DNA of 64,000 nucleotides from Hypoxylon rubiginosum (lineage: Eukaryota; Ascomycota; Sordariomycetes; Xylariales; Hypoxylaceae): the NCBI GenBank assembly GCA_902806565.1, contig CADCXA010000029.1:310001-374000 (forward strand), written 5' to 3'. The notes beneath the pieces are model-generated. The model was not told the DNA's origin. It worked only from the letters and a program-made list of their open reading frames with translations, and searched no databases. The translations under genes and the position numbers were made by a program. Of this stretch, positions 38,146-50,889 are shown one piece after another. Position 1 is the stretch's first letter. Every line of letters begins with the position of its first letter.

Positions 38146-41100
38146 CTTATTAATATTAATTAATTATAGTTTATAAAAATTTAAAGTTATTATAATAAAC
38201 CTAATTATAAATTAATTTAAAATTAAAATATAAAAGTATTTATATTTTTAGTTTTATATTAATTAATGAATAAATTAAACGTATAAATAAAGTTTTTATA
38301 ATATAATAAAAAAAGACTTTTTATTATTAAATAAATTCTATATATTTAAAATAAATAATATTTTATTTAAACATTTAAAAAGTAATAAACCTATTATTTG
38401 AACAATTAAAAAATAACAGTTATTATATTATGTTAAAATATTTAAAAAGATAAAAATTAAAAAAGAGAAAAAAAGTAATAAAAATAAAACAATTTTAACG
38501 CCTAATTAAATATTAGTATCTTAAATATAAATTTAACTAACGTTAAATAATAATTTAAATAAAATTAATTATAATAATTATATTATTAGTTTTTAATTAA
38601 CGCCGAATAATAACTTAGTTAAAATTAATTATAATATTAATTTTATTAAATTAAAAAAACTTAAATCTAATAATTTTTTATATTTTTAAATGTTAATAAT
38701 ACCGATAAATTTTATTATTAAACTATGTTTAATAAATAATATTAATTATATATTAATAAGTGGTTAAAATAAATTTAATATAACTATTATTTAATTAAAT
38801 AACTAATTAATAATTTTTTAATAGTTAAATGTTATAATAAATAACAATAAACTTAAAAATAATAGTAATTATTATTTTATAAACTTATTATTTTTATTAA
38901 AAATTAGAATTAAAGTTAAAAATAATAAAGTTAAAGTTAATATTATTAAAAATAATAATAACAGTTTTAAAAATAGTTTAATAACTGGTAAAAATAATAA
39001 AACTATTAAAAATATAAAAGCTAAACTAATAACAATTAAATAAAGGTTAAAAAATAAGTTAATAATAATTTAATAATAATAATTAAATAAAAACTTAATA
39101 ATTATTATTAGAAAATTTAAAAAGAAAAAATATAACTTGTTTATATTATTTAATAAATAGTAAATAACTAAATATTAAATTAAAAATATAAATATATTTA
39201 CTTTTAATTTAAACAGATATTTTTTATATAAATAAACTAAATATTAATATAATAAATTAATTTATTTATATATTTATTAAAAACTTATTTACATTAAAAA
39301 TTATATTAACTTATTTTAATTTTTATATAAATTTACATAGCTTTTATTATTATTAGTTTATTTATTAATAATTTTTTTTTTTTATAATAATAAACGTTAT
39401 AATTATTATAAATAGTAATTAATTAAAAGTTATTAATTATTATATTTGTTATATTTATTAGTTATATTAATTAATATGAAAATAATTTTATATATATATT
39501 TATATTAATTATATATTATTTTAAAATTTTTTTAATATAATAATTATTTATTTAATTATATTTAATATATAATGTTTTAACTAATAAATTTAAATTTTAT
39601 AAAAAATTATATATATAATTTATCTTTTTAGATTTAATTTATTAAAATAAAATTTTAAAAATATATTTTTTTTTATATATTTCTTTTTTTTAAGGTATTA
39701 TAGTTAAAAAAAGTAACATTTTTACCTAACTTTTAAAACTTACTTATAGTATTATTAAATATAAAGTAAATAATATTAAAATCTATATTTATTTTAATAT
39801 TAATATTATTAAACTTATTATTATATTTTTAAACTTATTTATATTCTTTATAATTTTTATTATTTTTTAAACTAAAAAAATATTTTTTATAAGCGTTTAA
39901 ATTATATAAACACTTTTAATAATTATCGGATTTAAATTTAAACTTATTAAATATTAATATTTTATCGCTTTAAATAAAATAATTATTATTATTAATTAAA
40001 TTTAAACTATATATACGTTTATTACTTTTATTTATAAACTAACTATAACTTTTTTTAAACTTTAATATAAGTTTATTTTAAATTTTATATATGTTTTTAT
40101 TATTATTATAAACTTATATTAAATAATAAAAATATAATATAAAAATAATATATATAATTTTTAAATAAAAAATATTTTATATAAAATAACTAAAAAAAAA
40201 CTTAATTTTAACACCTAAAGAATCCTAATAAATATAATTATAATATATTATATATATATTATATAAATATCTTATATTTAATTTAATAACCTTAAAAATA
40301 AAAATATATTAATTATTTAGTTTTTTTAAAATAATAATAAGCTCTTTATAATTAAACATATAATAAACATTATTATAAAAAAAAATATATATTATTTAAA
40401 TTATTAATAAATTTACTATTACCTGGTATTTTTATATATTATTTTATATAGTTAATATTAAATTATAACTTAGTTTTTTTTAACATTAAATATACCGTTT
40501 TTACTTTTATATTATATTATATAACCTAGTAAATTTTATCACAATTAATAATAACTATATAATTAATTAAATTAATTAACGAAAAAATAAACGTAAATAT
40601 AATAACAGTTTACTAAATAATAAAAAGAAAAAATATCGGGGCGGTTTTTATTAATATATTAAAAAAGTTAATAAAAACGTTATTTAAAAATACAACGAAA
40701 CGTAATAAAAAAATATTAAAAATATAAAAAAACTATTAGTTATTAAAAAAAAATATTATAATATATAACTTTAAATTTATTATAATTAAAACCTAGAAAT
40801 ATAAAATAAATATAAAAATAAACTTATATAATTAAAAACATAAAAATAATAAGTCCTTTAAATAATAATATTATTAATTATTAATAGTATAATAATTAAA
40901 ATAAAATTAATATTTTAAAAACTTTTAAAATATAAAAAATATAAAATATTTTTATTAAATATATTATTATAAAACTAAACATTTTTAATTATAATATAAT
41001 AAACATATATTATAAAATTATAATTAATATTATTATAATTTAAAATAAAAAAAAATAAAAATAGTTTCACGTATTTAAAATAATTAAAATATTTAATATT

Positions 41101-44100
41101 AATTATTAATTTTATAATAAAATTAAATTAATTAAACTCTAGTTTAATAACTTCGATATTAATAATATTTATTAACTATATAAATTTCTTAAAATAAAAA
41201 TCTAATAAAAACTTATATAAAATATAAAATAAATTTATCGCGGAAAAAAAAAAAGTTTTAATATTATAAACTAAAAATAATTTTAAAATTAAAGTTATAA
41301 TAAATATAATATTTACTAAAAATTAATATTTAATAAAAACATAAAATACCTATATAAATAATTTTAATATTTATAATATTAAATAAAAATTAAATAATTT
41401 ATTAAATATTATTTTTAAGTTATATTATAATAATTTTTTATTAAAAAATATAAACATATTTTTAACATTCCTTATAAATAGTAGAAAATGTTAAAAATAT
41501 ATTTATATTTATCTTTAAAAATTATATAACTTCTTTAAATTTACTTATATTTTTTCCTTAACTTTTTTATATTTTATAACTTTTTAAATATAACATATAT
41601 TTAATTTTATATAATATTTAAATGTTTTTTTTTTTTCTTTTTTAAACGATATTAACATGTAATTTAACTAACATTAATTTTTAATTAACTTAAGTTTATT
41701 AACTTTTTTTATATAACATTAAAAAACCTTTTTATTTTTTTTAAACTTTAAAAAAAATCCCTTAGTTTTAATAAATCCCTTAATTTTTAAAAGCTTTTTT
41801 AATTTTATTTTCTTTAATTTCTTATTATAAATATAATCTATTTATTAAGTTCTTATTATAATAACCATTATTATTAAATTAAAAAAATAACTATAAAAAC
41901 TAGTAAATAAAAATAAAATTAATAATAATAATAATAATAAATATATTAATTTTAATTTATATAACTAACCAACATTTAATATAACTTATTTTAACTTTTT
42001 TAAACTTAATTAAAACCTTTTTATAATTTTAAATTAAATATAAATAAATTATTTTTTAACTTTATTTTATTTGTTTTAATATATTTTATATATTAATAAA
42101 TATAATAATCGGTTTTTACTAATAAATAATATAAAATTAAGCAAGTTTATATAATAGGTTTTAATTAAAATTAAAAATATAAAAATTAACATTATTATTA
42201 TTTAAATAATAATAAATAAAAATATATTTAAAACCTTATATTTTAATATATAAACCTTATTAATAATTTAATAAATTTCCTTAAAATAAATTATTATTTT
42301 AAATATATAATATATAAATTAAAACTGTTATTTTAAAAAAATTAAACTAAATATAACGTTAACTACTAACTATAAAAATAAATTAAAAAAGGTTTTTTAA
42401 ACTAACTAAAATTCTAATTACTTTTAATTATTTATATATAAATATATAATAATGTTTTACCTTTAAAATAAAATTATATTTAATATTAAATAAAAAATAA
42501 TATATTTTAATATTATATTATTTTACTTTAATATTTAAATAATATATATACTAACTATTATTATAATAATAATAAAAAAAAATACTTTTATTAATTAAAT
42601 ATATAATAAGAATCTAAATTTAAATAACAATATTTAACTTTTATAATAACTATTATAAAATAACTAAAAATAGATAATATATTTATAGTTATTTTTATAT
42701 TAATATTAATTTATAGTATTTTATTATTAATATTTAATAAAAACGTTAAGTTTATAATAAAATAAAAGCTTATTATTACTTTTTTTAAAAAAAGGTTAAA
42801 AAAGTTAAAAATTATTATAAATTAAATATTTACTATTATTTTAAATATTAATAATTAAATATAAAATAAATCTTTTTTTTTTAAAATATAAAAATAGGTT
42901 AAATTATTAATAAAAAATATTATTAAACTAATAAAATATATTATAAAAACCACATTATTTATTTATAGTATTAATATTATAAATATTAATTTATAATAAC
43001 TTATTATCATGTAATTAAATTTTATAATATTTAATAAAATCTAATTATATTTTATAAAAAGAATATAAAAATTATTAATTTAAGGTTAAAAATAATTAAG
43101 AAAAATTATTAGGTTTTAATAACCACTAACTAAACCTTTTATTTATATTGGTTTTAAATTTTTAAATATATTTAAACTAGCGAAATATATTTAAATTAAT
43201 CTTTTTTTAAAAGCTAATAACGTTTTAAAAAATAATATAATTAATATATATAATTAAATTTATTTATATAAAAATTAAGAATTATTTTAAACTATTTATA
43301 AACTTTTTTATATTTTATATAAATTTTAACGGAGTTATATATATTTATTTAATAAAATTACTATAAAAATAAATAATATATAATAATAAAAAACTAATTT
43401 TAATTAATAATAAACTTTAATAAAACTTATATAAATATTAAAATATAATAATATATATTAATTAAAAATAAAAAAAATAATTAAAACTAAAAAAAATATA
43501 TAAAACTTTTTAAAAATAAAGTAATAAATAAAAAGATTAAGTGAAAAGTAAAAAAGTTTAATAAATAAAAAAAAATATAATTTATATTTTTTTAATTAAC
43601 GTTTTTAAAACATATTATAATAATATATTTTATTATAAAAAAAACGAATAAAATAAAAAGTTAATTAAAAAAAAAACGTATATTATAATTAGTTATATAA
43701 GTATATATTTAAATAAATATTAAAAGAATACTATTAATATTTTTTTTTTTAATTTTATAGGAAATAATTAATTATAACTAAATTAAAATATAAAAATAAA
43801 ATATAAATATTTTTTATTTTACTTTTTATTTTATTTTTATTTTACTTTTTATTTTACTTTTATTTTATTTTAATTTATATTGTTAATAAAAAAATTAAAA
43901 TTTATATAAAATTTAATATTAAATTAAACGTTTTAAAGCTTTTAATTAAATTAGTAGCAGTTTTTAATTTTAAAAAAAAATCCTTTTTATAAAATATAAA
44001 TAAGTAAAAAAAGTAATATAAATTTAAGTTTACTAGCTGTTAAATTATAATTAATAAACATTAAAATTAAATTTATTAAATTATAAGTTTTAAAAAATAA

Positions 44101-44893
44101 CGCCGATTATAAAAATAATTTTTATTAAGAAAAGGTAAGTTTTTATAGCTTATTTAAATCTTATATTAAAAAAGAAGTTTAGTTTTTTTTTAAAAAAAAC
44201 ATATTTTTAATAAATAAAATAGTTAAAATAAAGTTAGTTTTAATAAAAAAAAGATTAAAGGATTTTTTAAAAAAATCTTTAAAATAGTGTATATTATTTA
44301 CTATAAGTTAATAACATTTAATATTAATTAAAATTATAATTAAATAAAGTGATTATTTATATTAAATAATATATATTAATTATTATTATTTAAGTTTTAA
44401 TTTAAGTTTTAATAAATAAATTAAAAGTATTAAACTATTTAATTTAATGGTTTTTAATATAATATTAATACTTTTTTATAAAATAGTATTTTTATTATTT
44501 TAAAAAAATTTAATAAGCGTTTTAATTTAACTTTTTAATATTTAACTAGGTTTTTTTTATTATTATTATTTTTAATTTAATAATAAAAGTAATATATATT
44601 TTCTTAAAAATTAGAAATTTTAAAATTTTTAATAGATTTTACTTATTAATATAATTAGTAAATTTTACTAAACTCGTTTAAAAAAAAATTATAATATAAA
44701 AGTATATTTTTATTTTATAAAATAAATTACTAAAAAAAAAACATATTATTATATTAATTATATATATAATAATATTTATAATAAAAAGAAAAAAATTTTT
44801 AGTTTTAATATATATTATTTAAAACTTTAAAATTCTTAAAAAACTTATTTATATAATAAATAAGATATTTTATAATAAATATATTTAATTGGG

Positions 44894-45062
44894 TTATAAT
44901 AAAAATAAGAAAAAGAAAAAATTTAAAAAGAAATAAAGTAGGTAAATAATAGGAAATAAAAAAAAAATAAATAAAAAAAAAAATAAAAGAATATAATAAT
45001 TAAAAAAAAAAGAAAAAGAAGGGAGAAAAATAAAAATATATAAAAATAAAAAATAAAAATAA
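44894..45062. repeat. A-rich purine tract in the giant element
   Basis: A long stretch with almost no C, made of AAAAGAAA, GGTAAATA and GGGAGAAA-type words. Comparable A-rich low-complexity stretches lie at 25453-25615 and about 26296-26436. Such tracts offer few CA or TG sites and so may be RIP-resistant survivors. Confidence 0.5.
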
Positions 45063-46207
45063 CCTTTTTTTATATATATATATATAAATATAAATATATT
45101 ATTTTATAATTATATATATAAATTAATGTTTATTATTTATTTTTATTAAAATATATATTTTAAAATTATATAATTATAAGTTATAATAACTATAAATAAT
45201 TATTTAATATTTAACTTCTTTTAATTATATTTTTTTTTTATAGTTTTAATAATTATAAAAAATATTTATTTTTATTTAAATAATTTTTTTTAAAACTATA
45301 ATAATAAAAACTTAATATAAAAAGGTTTATTTAATTTAGTTTATTTATATAAAAAGATATTTAAAAATTAAATAACTATAAATTAATTAAATAATTAAAT
45401 ATTAAATATATATAAATTAATATATAAAACTATAATTTTTACGTTTTAATTTTAAAATAACTAAGCTTTTTTATAAGTTTTTTTTATAAACTAATAAAAG
45501 TTAAAAATTAAATAATAAATCTTAGTAATTATTTATAAATATAAATTATATTTATTTTATAATTTATATATAGTTATTTATAATATTTTTAATATATTAT
45601 TTTAAATTAAAATTATTATATTTTTTTATAAATTTTTTTTATAAATAAAAAAAGGTTATAAATTAATTAGTTTTATAAAGATTTTAATAATAAATAATAA
45701 ATTCTTATAATTATATTTAACTAAAAATCACTTGGTTACACTTTTAGTATATAAGTATTTTATAGCTTTATTTTTTTTTTAAAAATTAATTTTAAATATT
45801 TAATTATATATAAAGTTATATTTTAAGTTATATTCTTTAGGTTTTTTATTTTCCTTTTTATTATACTTAATTTTATATTAATTATATTTATATATACAAA
45901 TAAAAAATTCTTTATAAAATTAAAAGATTTTTATTAAAATTAAATAAAAAGCTTAATAATTAATATTATTAAATAAAATTTATTTTATATAAATTTTTAA
46001 TATTAATTATATTATAATTAAATAAAAAACAATAAAATAAAATAATAAAAAATAAAATTAAAAAGTATAATATAATTAAGGTTTTAATTAATTATTAAAA
46101 TTATAATAATAACTTATAAAATAAAAAAAACTTAATATATAATTTATAAATATATTAATTAATATTAAAAAAATATATATTTATTTATTTTTTTTATAAT
46201 ATAATAA

Positions 46208-46470
46208 CTATTTAATTATTATTAAATTATAATTAAAATATTATTAAGTTATTATTAAATTATTATTAAATTATTATTAAGTTATTATTAAATTATTATT
46301 AAGTTATTATTAAATTATTATTAAATTATTATTAAATTATTATTAAATTATTATTAAATTATTATTAAATTATTATTAAACTATTATTTAATTATTATTA
46401 AATTATTATTTAATTATTATTAAACCATTATTTAACTATTAATAAACTATTATTAAATTATTATTAAATT
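46208..46470. repeat. Right subterminal 11-bp tandem array
   Basis: Roughly two dozen AAATTATTATT/AAGTTATTATT 11-mers in tandem, in the same plus-strand orientation as the left array although the terminal repeats themselves are inverted. Confidence 0.8.
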
Positions 46471-46554
46471 AAAAATATATTATAATTAAACTATTATTAT
46501 AATTAATAATTTTTATTTTAATTTTTTTATTATATTTTATATATTATTATTAAT

Positions 46555-46720
46555 TTATATATTTTTTATAATTTAAATTAATAAAATATATTAATTTATT
46601 AAAAACCCAATGTATTTATATAATATAAGAGTTATATACACTATGGTTTTAGCTTATTTTGCAAGTTTGGCAGGTTTAGCGGATTTGGCGGACTTGGCAC
46701 TTTTGTCACTTTGGCGGTTT
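46555..46720 (-). repeat. Right terminal inverted repeat of the giant element
   Basis: Reverse complement of the left repeat with no indels and only transitions. It is the better preserved copy and shows the 9-bp phased units most clearly at 46643-46717. Just outside, the terminal motif is mirrored again, forming a 10-bp-arm palindrome at 46711-46735. Confidence 0.9.
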
Positions 46721-46960
46721 TTTATAAACCGCCAACGGTCGTTGGGGTAGCAGTTGGTTTAGTAAGTAGAATAGAATAGGCCTTCGCTTTAATTGCGGTC
46801 ACGGCTGTAACATATCTTCCGACGTCGGGTGGCTTTATTATGAGACTTAGCTATCTCATCAATCTGGAAAACACGAAAGGCAATACCTACATGATTTACA
46901 TAAGAAATTGAGGATTCAAACTTTAGAAATTCGTTTTTTTTTCCTAAGGAGCTATCAGCC

Positions 46961-48209
46961 ATGGCTCCGCCGGTTCCTGGATTCAAGCTCAACGAGAACG
47001 GAGTGCCCGACTTCGACGAGCTACCCCTGCGGAAGACGGATCCGCAGTACTCGGCGTGGGGTCTGTACGGCGAGAAGGACGAGCTAGGGACCTTGAATCG
47101 ACTGACGGACGAGCGCGTCGCGGCGGCCGCCAAGAGCGAGATCAAGACGGGGCATAGGTGCGCACACTAGTTCCCTTTCACACCTATTCCCCTCCATCAA
47201 TATAAGAATCGTAGACTAACCCGGAGCCCGGGAGGTAAACAAAAAAAAACAGAATCTCGCTGAACTGGCCGCTCGACGCGCAGCCCGAGAGCGCCTTCTT
47301 CCAGCGGCAGGTGTTCCACCAGGAGCTGATCCGCAAGGCCCCGCGCATCGTCAACGACGACGTGTGGACCTTCAACTCGCAGGTGTCGACACAGTGGGAC
47401 GGGCTGCGCCACTTCGCGTACCAGCGCGAGGAGCGCTTCTACAACGGCGTCACCATGGAGGATATCCACGGCGTCGGCGCCGACGGGAAGAGGTCCACGG
47501 TGAACGGGATACACGGTGCGTTCTGCTCCCGCCCCCGCCCCCGTCTTTTTCTTTGCCCTCGCCTCCTGAGAAGGATAGGGCTGCGATTGGAGAGAGAAAT
47601 AGATATAGCTGTTGGACTGACACAAGAACAAAAACAGCATGGGCAGAACAAGGCATCGTGGGCCGTGGCATCCTAATCGACTACCACAGCTGGCGTCTCT
47701 CCCAGCCCCCCTCCTCTTCCTCCTCTTCTAGCACCCCCTACGACTCCTTCGAAACCCTCTCGATCCCTCTCTCGGACCTCGAAGCGTGCCTCGCCGCCCA
47801 AAACACCACGGTCCGCTTCGGCGACATCCTCTTCATCCGCTCCGGCTTCATGGCGACCCACGCCACCAAACCCCGCGCCGCCATCCTCGCGCACCAGTCC
47901 GTGGTCCCGCACCACTTCGGCGGCGTCGAGCGGTCCGAGCCCATGCTGCGCTGGCTCTGGGACCGGTTCGCGGCCGTGGCGGGGGACCAGCCCAGCTTCG
48001 AGTCGTGGCCCGCGCCCGCGAGCGACCCGTACGCCCTCCACGAGGTCCTGCTCGCCGGCTGGGGCTGCCCGATCGGCGAGCTGTTCGACCTCGAGCGCCT
48101 CGCCGCGCACTGCAGGACCCAAAACCGGTGGAGCTTCTTCGTGTCTAGCGAGCCCTGCAACGTGCCCGGCGGCGTGGCGAGCCCGCCGAACGTGCTCGCT
48201 ATCTTCTAA
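46961..48209 (+). CDS. Cyclase-family (kynurenine-formamidase-like) hydrolase
   Basis: Three exons, 46961-47157, 47253-47515 and 47638-48209, give 343 residues. The introns are 95 nt (GTGCGC...GACTAAC...ACAG) and 122 nt (GTGCGT...GGACTGAC...CAG), and both joins restore frame (HRISLNWPL and GIHAWAEQG). The family block STQWDGLRHFAYQ lies near residues 111-123, where bacterial cyclases carry the metal-binding HxGTHxDxP; further blocks are ILIDYHSW, GDILFIRSGF and ALHEVLLAGWGCPIGELFDL. This matches the fungal branch of the cyclase superfamily (Pfam Cyclase), metal-dependent hydrolases of amides or lactones; the substrate is unknown. No signal peptide is seen. The start codon is only 240 bp from the edge of the giant element, so the promoter abuts presumably heterochromatic DNA. 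The coding sequence is strongly GC-rich in its third exon and creates long antisense shadow frames. Confidence 0.87.
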
Positions 48210-49070
48210 GGGGTGTCGTCGCGGACAGACTTCGTATATACCTACCCAGGTAGGTAGAGAGCGGTACCTCGGGTTCCTTATGTATGTTAGGTCTTGTCGT
48301 CGTGGGTATCGTTCCTATCCATAAGTCCGTAAGGTAGGCTTGCATATGCTCGTGGGTGGGTGAACACGGAGCGAGAAGCAAAAAGACGGGGTTCCAAGTT
48401 GTATAGGTTTCCCTTCTAGCTGCTTGTGATAACCTTTGTGATTGTGGGTGTATCGAAACTGATGAGTCGAGATAGGAGACGAATCCGGTTTTGCTAGTAC
48501 TACCAATCGATCAATTTAACATAACAGATGGGTGTAATGAAATCATCTAACATTCCCGTACTTGTACAAACATAGACTTTGGTACTATGAAATGTGAAGA
48601 TATGAAAAATATCACCAGAACGATACAAGACATTGGAAAGCTAGTTATCATCATAAATATGTCTAACTCATTTTTCATTAACTCGCCTTATACCATGTTA
48701 GGACTGCCTTTCTCGACACCATGGCCTTTGGCTCTGCCTCGGTAAGAATACTCAACCAGCTACCCGTGCCTGTTTTCTTCCTTGGTCCATCTTTTCCGAA
48801 CCTCTTCGGTGCTTGATGTCGTGATATTCGATTAATAATCCAGCCATGCTTCGTCAAAGTCATTCAATGGATTCCAAAATGCCACCTCGACGTGTTCTGC
48901 TCTTCTAGACCAAGACAATCAACTTGCGTAATCGTTGTAAGTGGAAGCATCAAGGTGCGACCATCCGCTCTTATACGATTATGCCGATTTGTCTTTAATT
49001 CCATCATCGCTTACGGTCACTATGAAAACGTTTAGTTGTGTAATACATTGGAAGAGAAGCATCTCATAAC
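48210..49070. other. Convergent intergenic region
   Basis: Lies between the stop codons of the cyclase and calcineurin genes. No gene is seen. It contains one of the GGTAGGTA-type words scattered in this window (about 48248-48256). Confidence 0.5.
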
Positions 49071-50889
49071 TTACGTGCTAAGTCTTCTCCCTAGTGTCTG
49101 CAATTTCTTGTCATTGTCGGCCTCTCGGGAAGCTCGTTCTAACGCCTGCTGTCGTTCTTCGTCATGCTGTCTGACTACCTCATCGTGGCTGGGCGGCAGC
49201 CTTTCGTTCTGCAGGTCAACCTTTCTAGCGTCCTCAAAGTTGTTAATGGCGTTCTTGATGCCCTCTGCGCCAAGCATAAGGGTTCCTGCGGGTAGTCGTC
49301 CGCCGGATACAGTCTTAAGCTCTGTGACCTTCTCAGACTCTTCACGAAGTACCTGGAATACTCGCGATAAACGACCAATGGCCAAAATCTTGTTCTTGAT
49401 GGCCCTCCTCTTGTACTCGATCGACTCTGGATCTGTAGAAAGCGGCGGGGATTGCGGGCCAGGAGAAGTTGACATGGGCGTGTCTTCCTTGAGTTCTTCC
49501 TCCGAGCAGGTGCTAAGGATAGCAATCAGCATGTCGGTGATCTTCTCGCCAACAAAGGGCAAAGACCAGGTGAAGACGTCCATAAAGTTGGGTAGCCAAT
49601 ATGGATGCGGCGTGCAATTAAACTGTCGAATGTTCATAACGTTGTTTTCGTATTTCAATACCGCCGCCTTGTTGTTATAGACATCGAGGTAGTTGGGCGC
49701 GGAGAAGATGGTCATAACACTCGGAAACCCAGTAGTCCTAGTCTTGCGGTACATCCGATAGCCAGCATCTTGCGCCTCGTGCGCGCGGATGATGGAGAGT
49801 AGGTTGTTCTTCTCCAAGAAAGAGCACGCGGCGGGATAGGAAAAGAAGTACGAGCAGCCGCGCACATGGTTGTGCATAAAGTACTCGCTCGTCTTCTCTT
49901 GCCCGAAGTCTTCTAGAGGATCGGCCCACAGGATATCGCACATCAAACCTTGGGTGGGTGGCTCTCGGAAACGGTCAATCTGGGTCGGGTCAGCGACTAA
50001 TCATTGCCCACGGCACAATATAATAGAGCTAAGGAAGGTATCCGATAACCTACATTTCTCAAATCATCCAATGTGTGCAACTCGGGGCTAAGACCGCCGT
50101 GGATGCAGAGGAACTGCTTGTTCATGACGGCGGCAAGTGGGAGAGCACAGAAGGATTCCATGCAAGCTTCGTAGATAGCCTCGGTGTACTTGTGCCTGCA
50201 TTCCAGCTTGAAGGTGAAGTAGTCGGTCAAGTGGCGACATTCGTGGTTCCCGCGCAGGAGCCAGAGAGTCTTGGGGTAGTGTATCTTCAGCGACCACAAG
50301 TACAAAACGCACTCTATACTAAAGTAGCCACGATCGACGTAGTCGCCTAGGAAGAGATACCTAGTCTCGGCCGGGTCACCGCCAACTTCGAAAAGTTTCA
50401 TGAGGTCATAGTACTGGCCGTGAACATCACCACAGACGGTTATGGGAGCGTCCATCTCTAGGAGATTGGGCTCGCTGCGTAGGAGCTCGGTTCCTTGCTT
50501 GATAATCCATAGCGCCTGCTCATCGGTCAATCGACCCTCTCGGTAGAAGTGCTGCTTCAGGAAAGTAATATTCGGCTTGGTATGGGAGTCGTCCTCGAAG
50601 AACTGCTCGTCGGTGGGCTTGAAAGTGGCGGGAGCCTGAACATCTACAGCGATGGGTCAGTTACCTTTTGTCTGGGTGGCGGGGTAGGTCTAAGACAGGC
50701 TGCCGTACCTTTGCAGACCCGTTCCATGGTGTTGACTTGTGTGCCATCTTCCATGGTGTGGATGCTAAAGTCGATCTCGGGGAGAGGCTTCTTTTCCTTT
50801 ATCGCACGGATGGCATTGTCGACCTGCAAGATGCGCTGGTGGTCGGCTGTGGTTGGCGAGAAAGGCGCCTGGCCTTCTCCTGTGTCCAT
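49071..50889 (-). CDS. cnaA: Calcineurin catalytic subunit A (serine/threonine phosphatase 2B)
   Basis: Three exons on the reverse strand, 50889-50709, 50643-50054 and 49979-49071, give 559 residues. The introns are 65 nt (GTACGG...CTGTAG) and 74 nt (GTAGGT...CCCAG), both in frame. The phosphoprotein-phosphatase signature motifs are complete: GDVHG near 132, GDYVDRG near 154-160 and RGNHE near 190. The calcineurin-specific C-terminal part follows, with the B-subunit-binding helix region, a calmodulin-binding stretch around [18 protein letters not shown] and a downstream tail with [19 protein letters not shown]. The enzyme is the Ca2+/calmodulin-activated phosphatase that dephosphorylates Crz1-type transcription factors and controls growth, stress tolerance and virulence in fungi. 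The start ([10 protein letters not shown]) is the first ATG before the conserved core. The final codons end in RRLST; a GTAAGT overlaps the stop, so an alternative extended C-terminus is conceivable. Confidence 0.95.

Larger units (their letters stand above)
18055..46720. mobile_element. Giant (28.7 kb) RIP-degraded transposable element with 166-bp terminal inverted repeats
   Basis: The block is bounded at both ends by the same inverted sequence beginning AAACCGCCAAAG, colinear without indels for 166 bp (18055-18220 versus 46720-46555). The interior is extremely AT-rich: two 60-base lines counted by eye (20161 and 30001) hold 4 and 2 G+C. No open frame of 60 or more codons exists in any frame inside. 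Differences between the two ends are all C/T or G/A transitions, several in CA-to-TA or TG-to-TA context, as RIP produces. Inside are several eroded tandem arrays, some with periods divisible by three. Size and long inverted repeats would suit a Maverick/Polinton-like or other giant DNA transposon, but no transposase, polymerase or recombinase can be read, so the class is unknown. Nested elements inside cannot be excluded. No clear target-site duplication was found. I see the structure directly; single-element origin is an inference. Confidence 0.78.

Noticed and set aside
18055..46720. AT-rich block as inserted mitochondrial DNA, mitochondrial plasmid or centromere
   Set aside because: No open frame, tRNA-like or rRNA-like sequence is visible, and a centromere would not be bounded by an indel-free 166-bp inverted repeat. 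RIP of a mobile element explains composition and edges better.
47673..48160. Reverse-strand frames over the cyclase gene
   Set aside because: Compositional shadows of a GC-rich exon; low-complexity Arg/Gly/Glu products.
49036..49680. 214-codon forward frame over the calcineurin 3' exon
   Set aside because: Antisense shadow of a strongly conserved exon.
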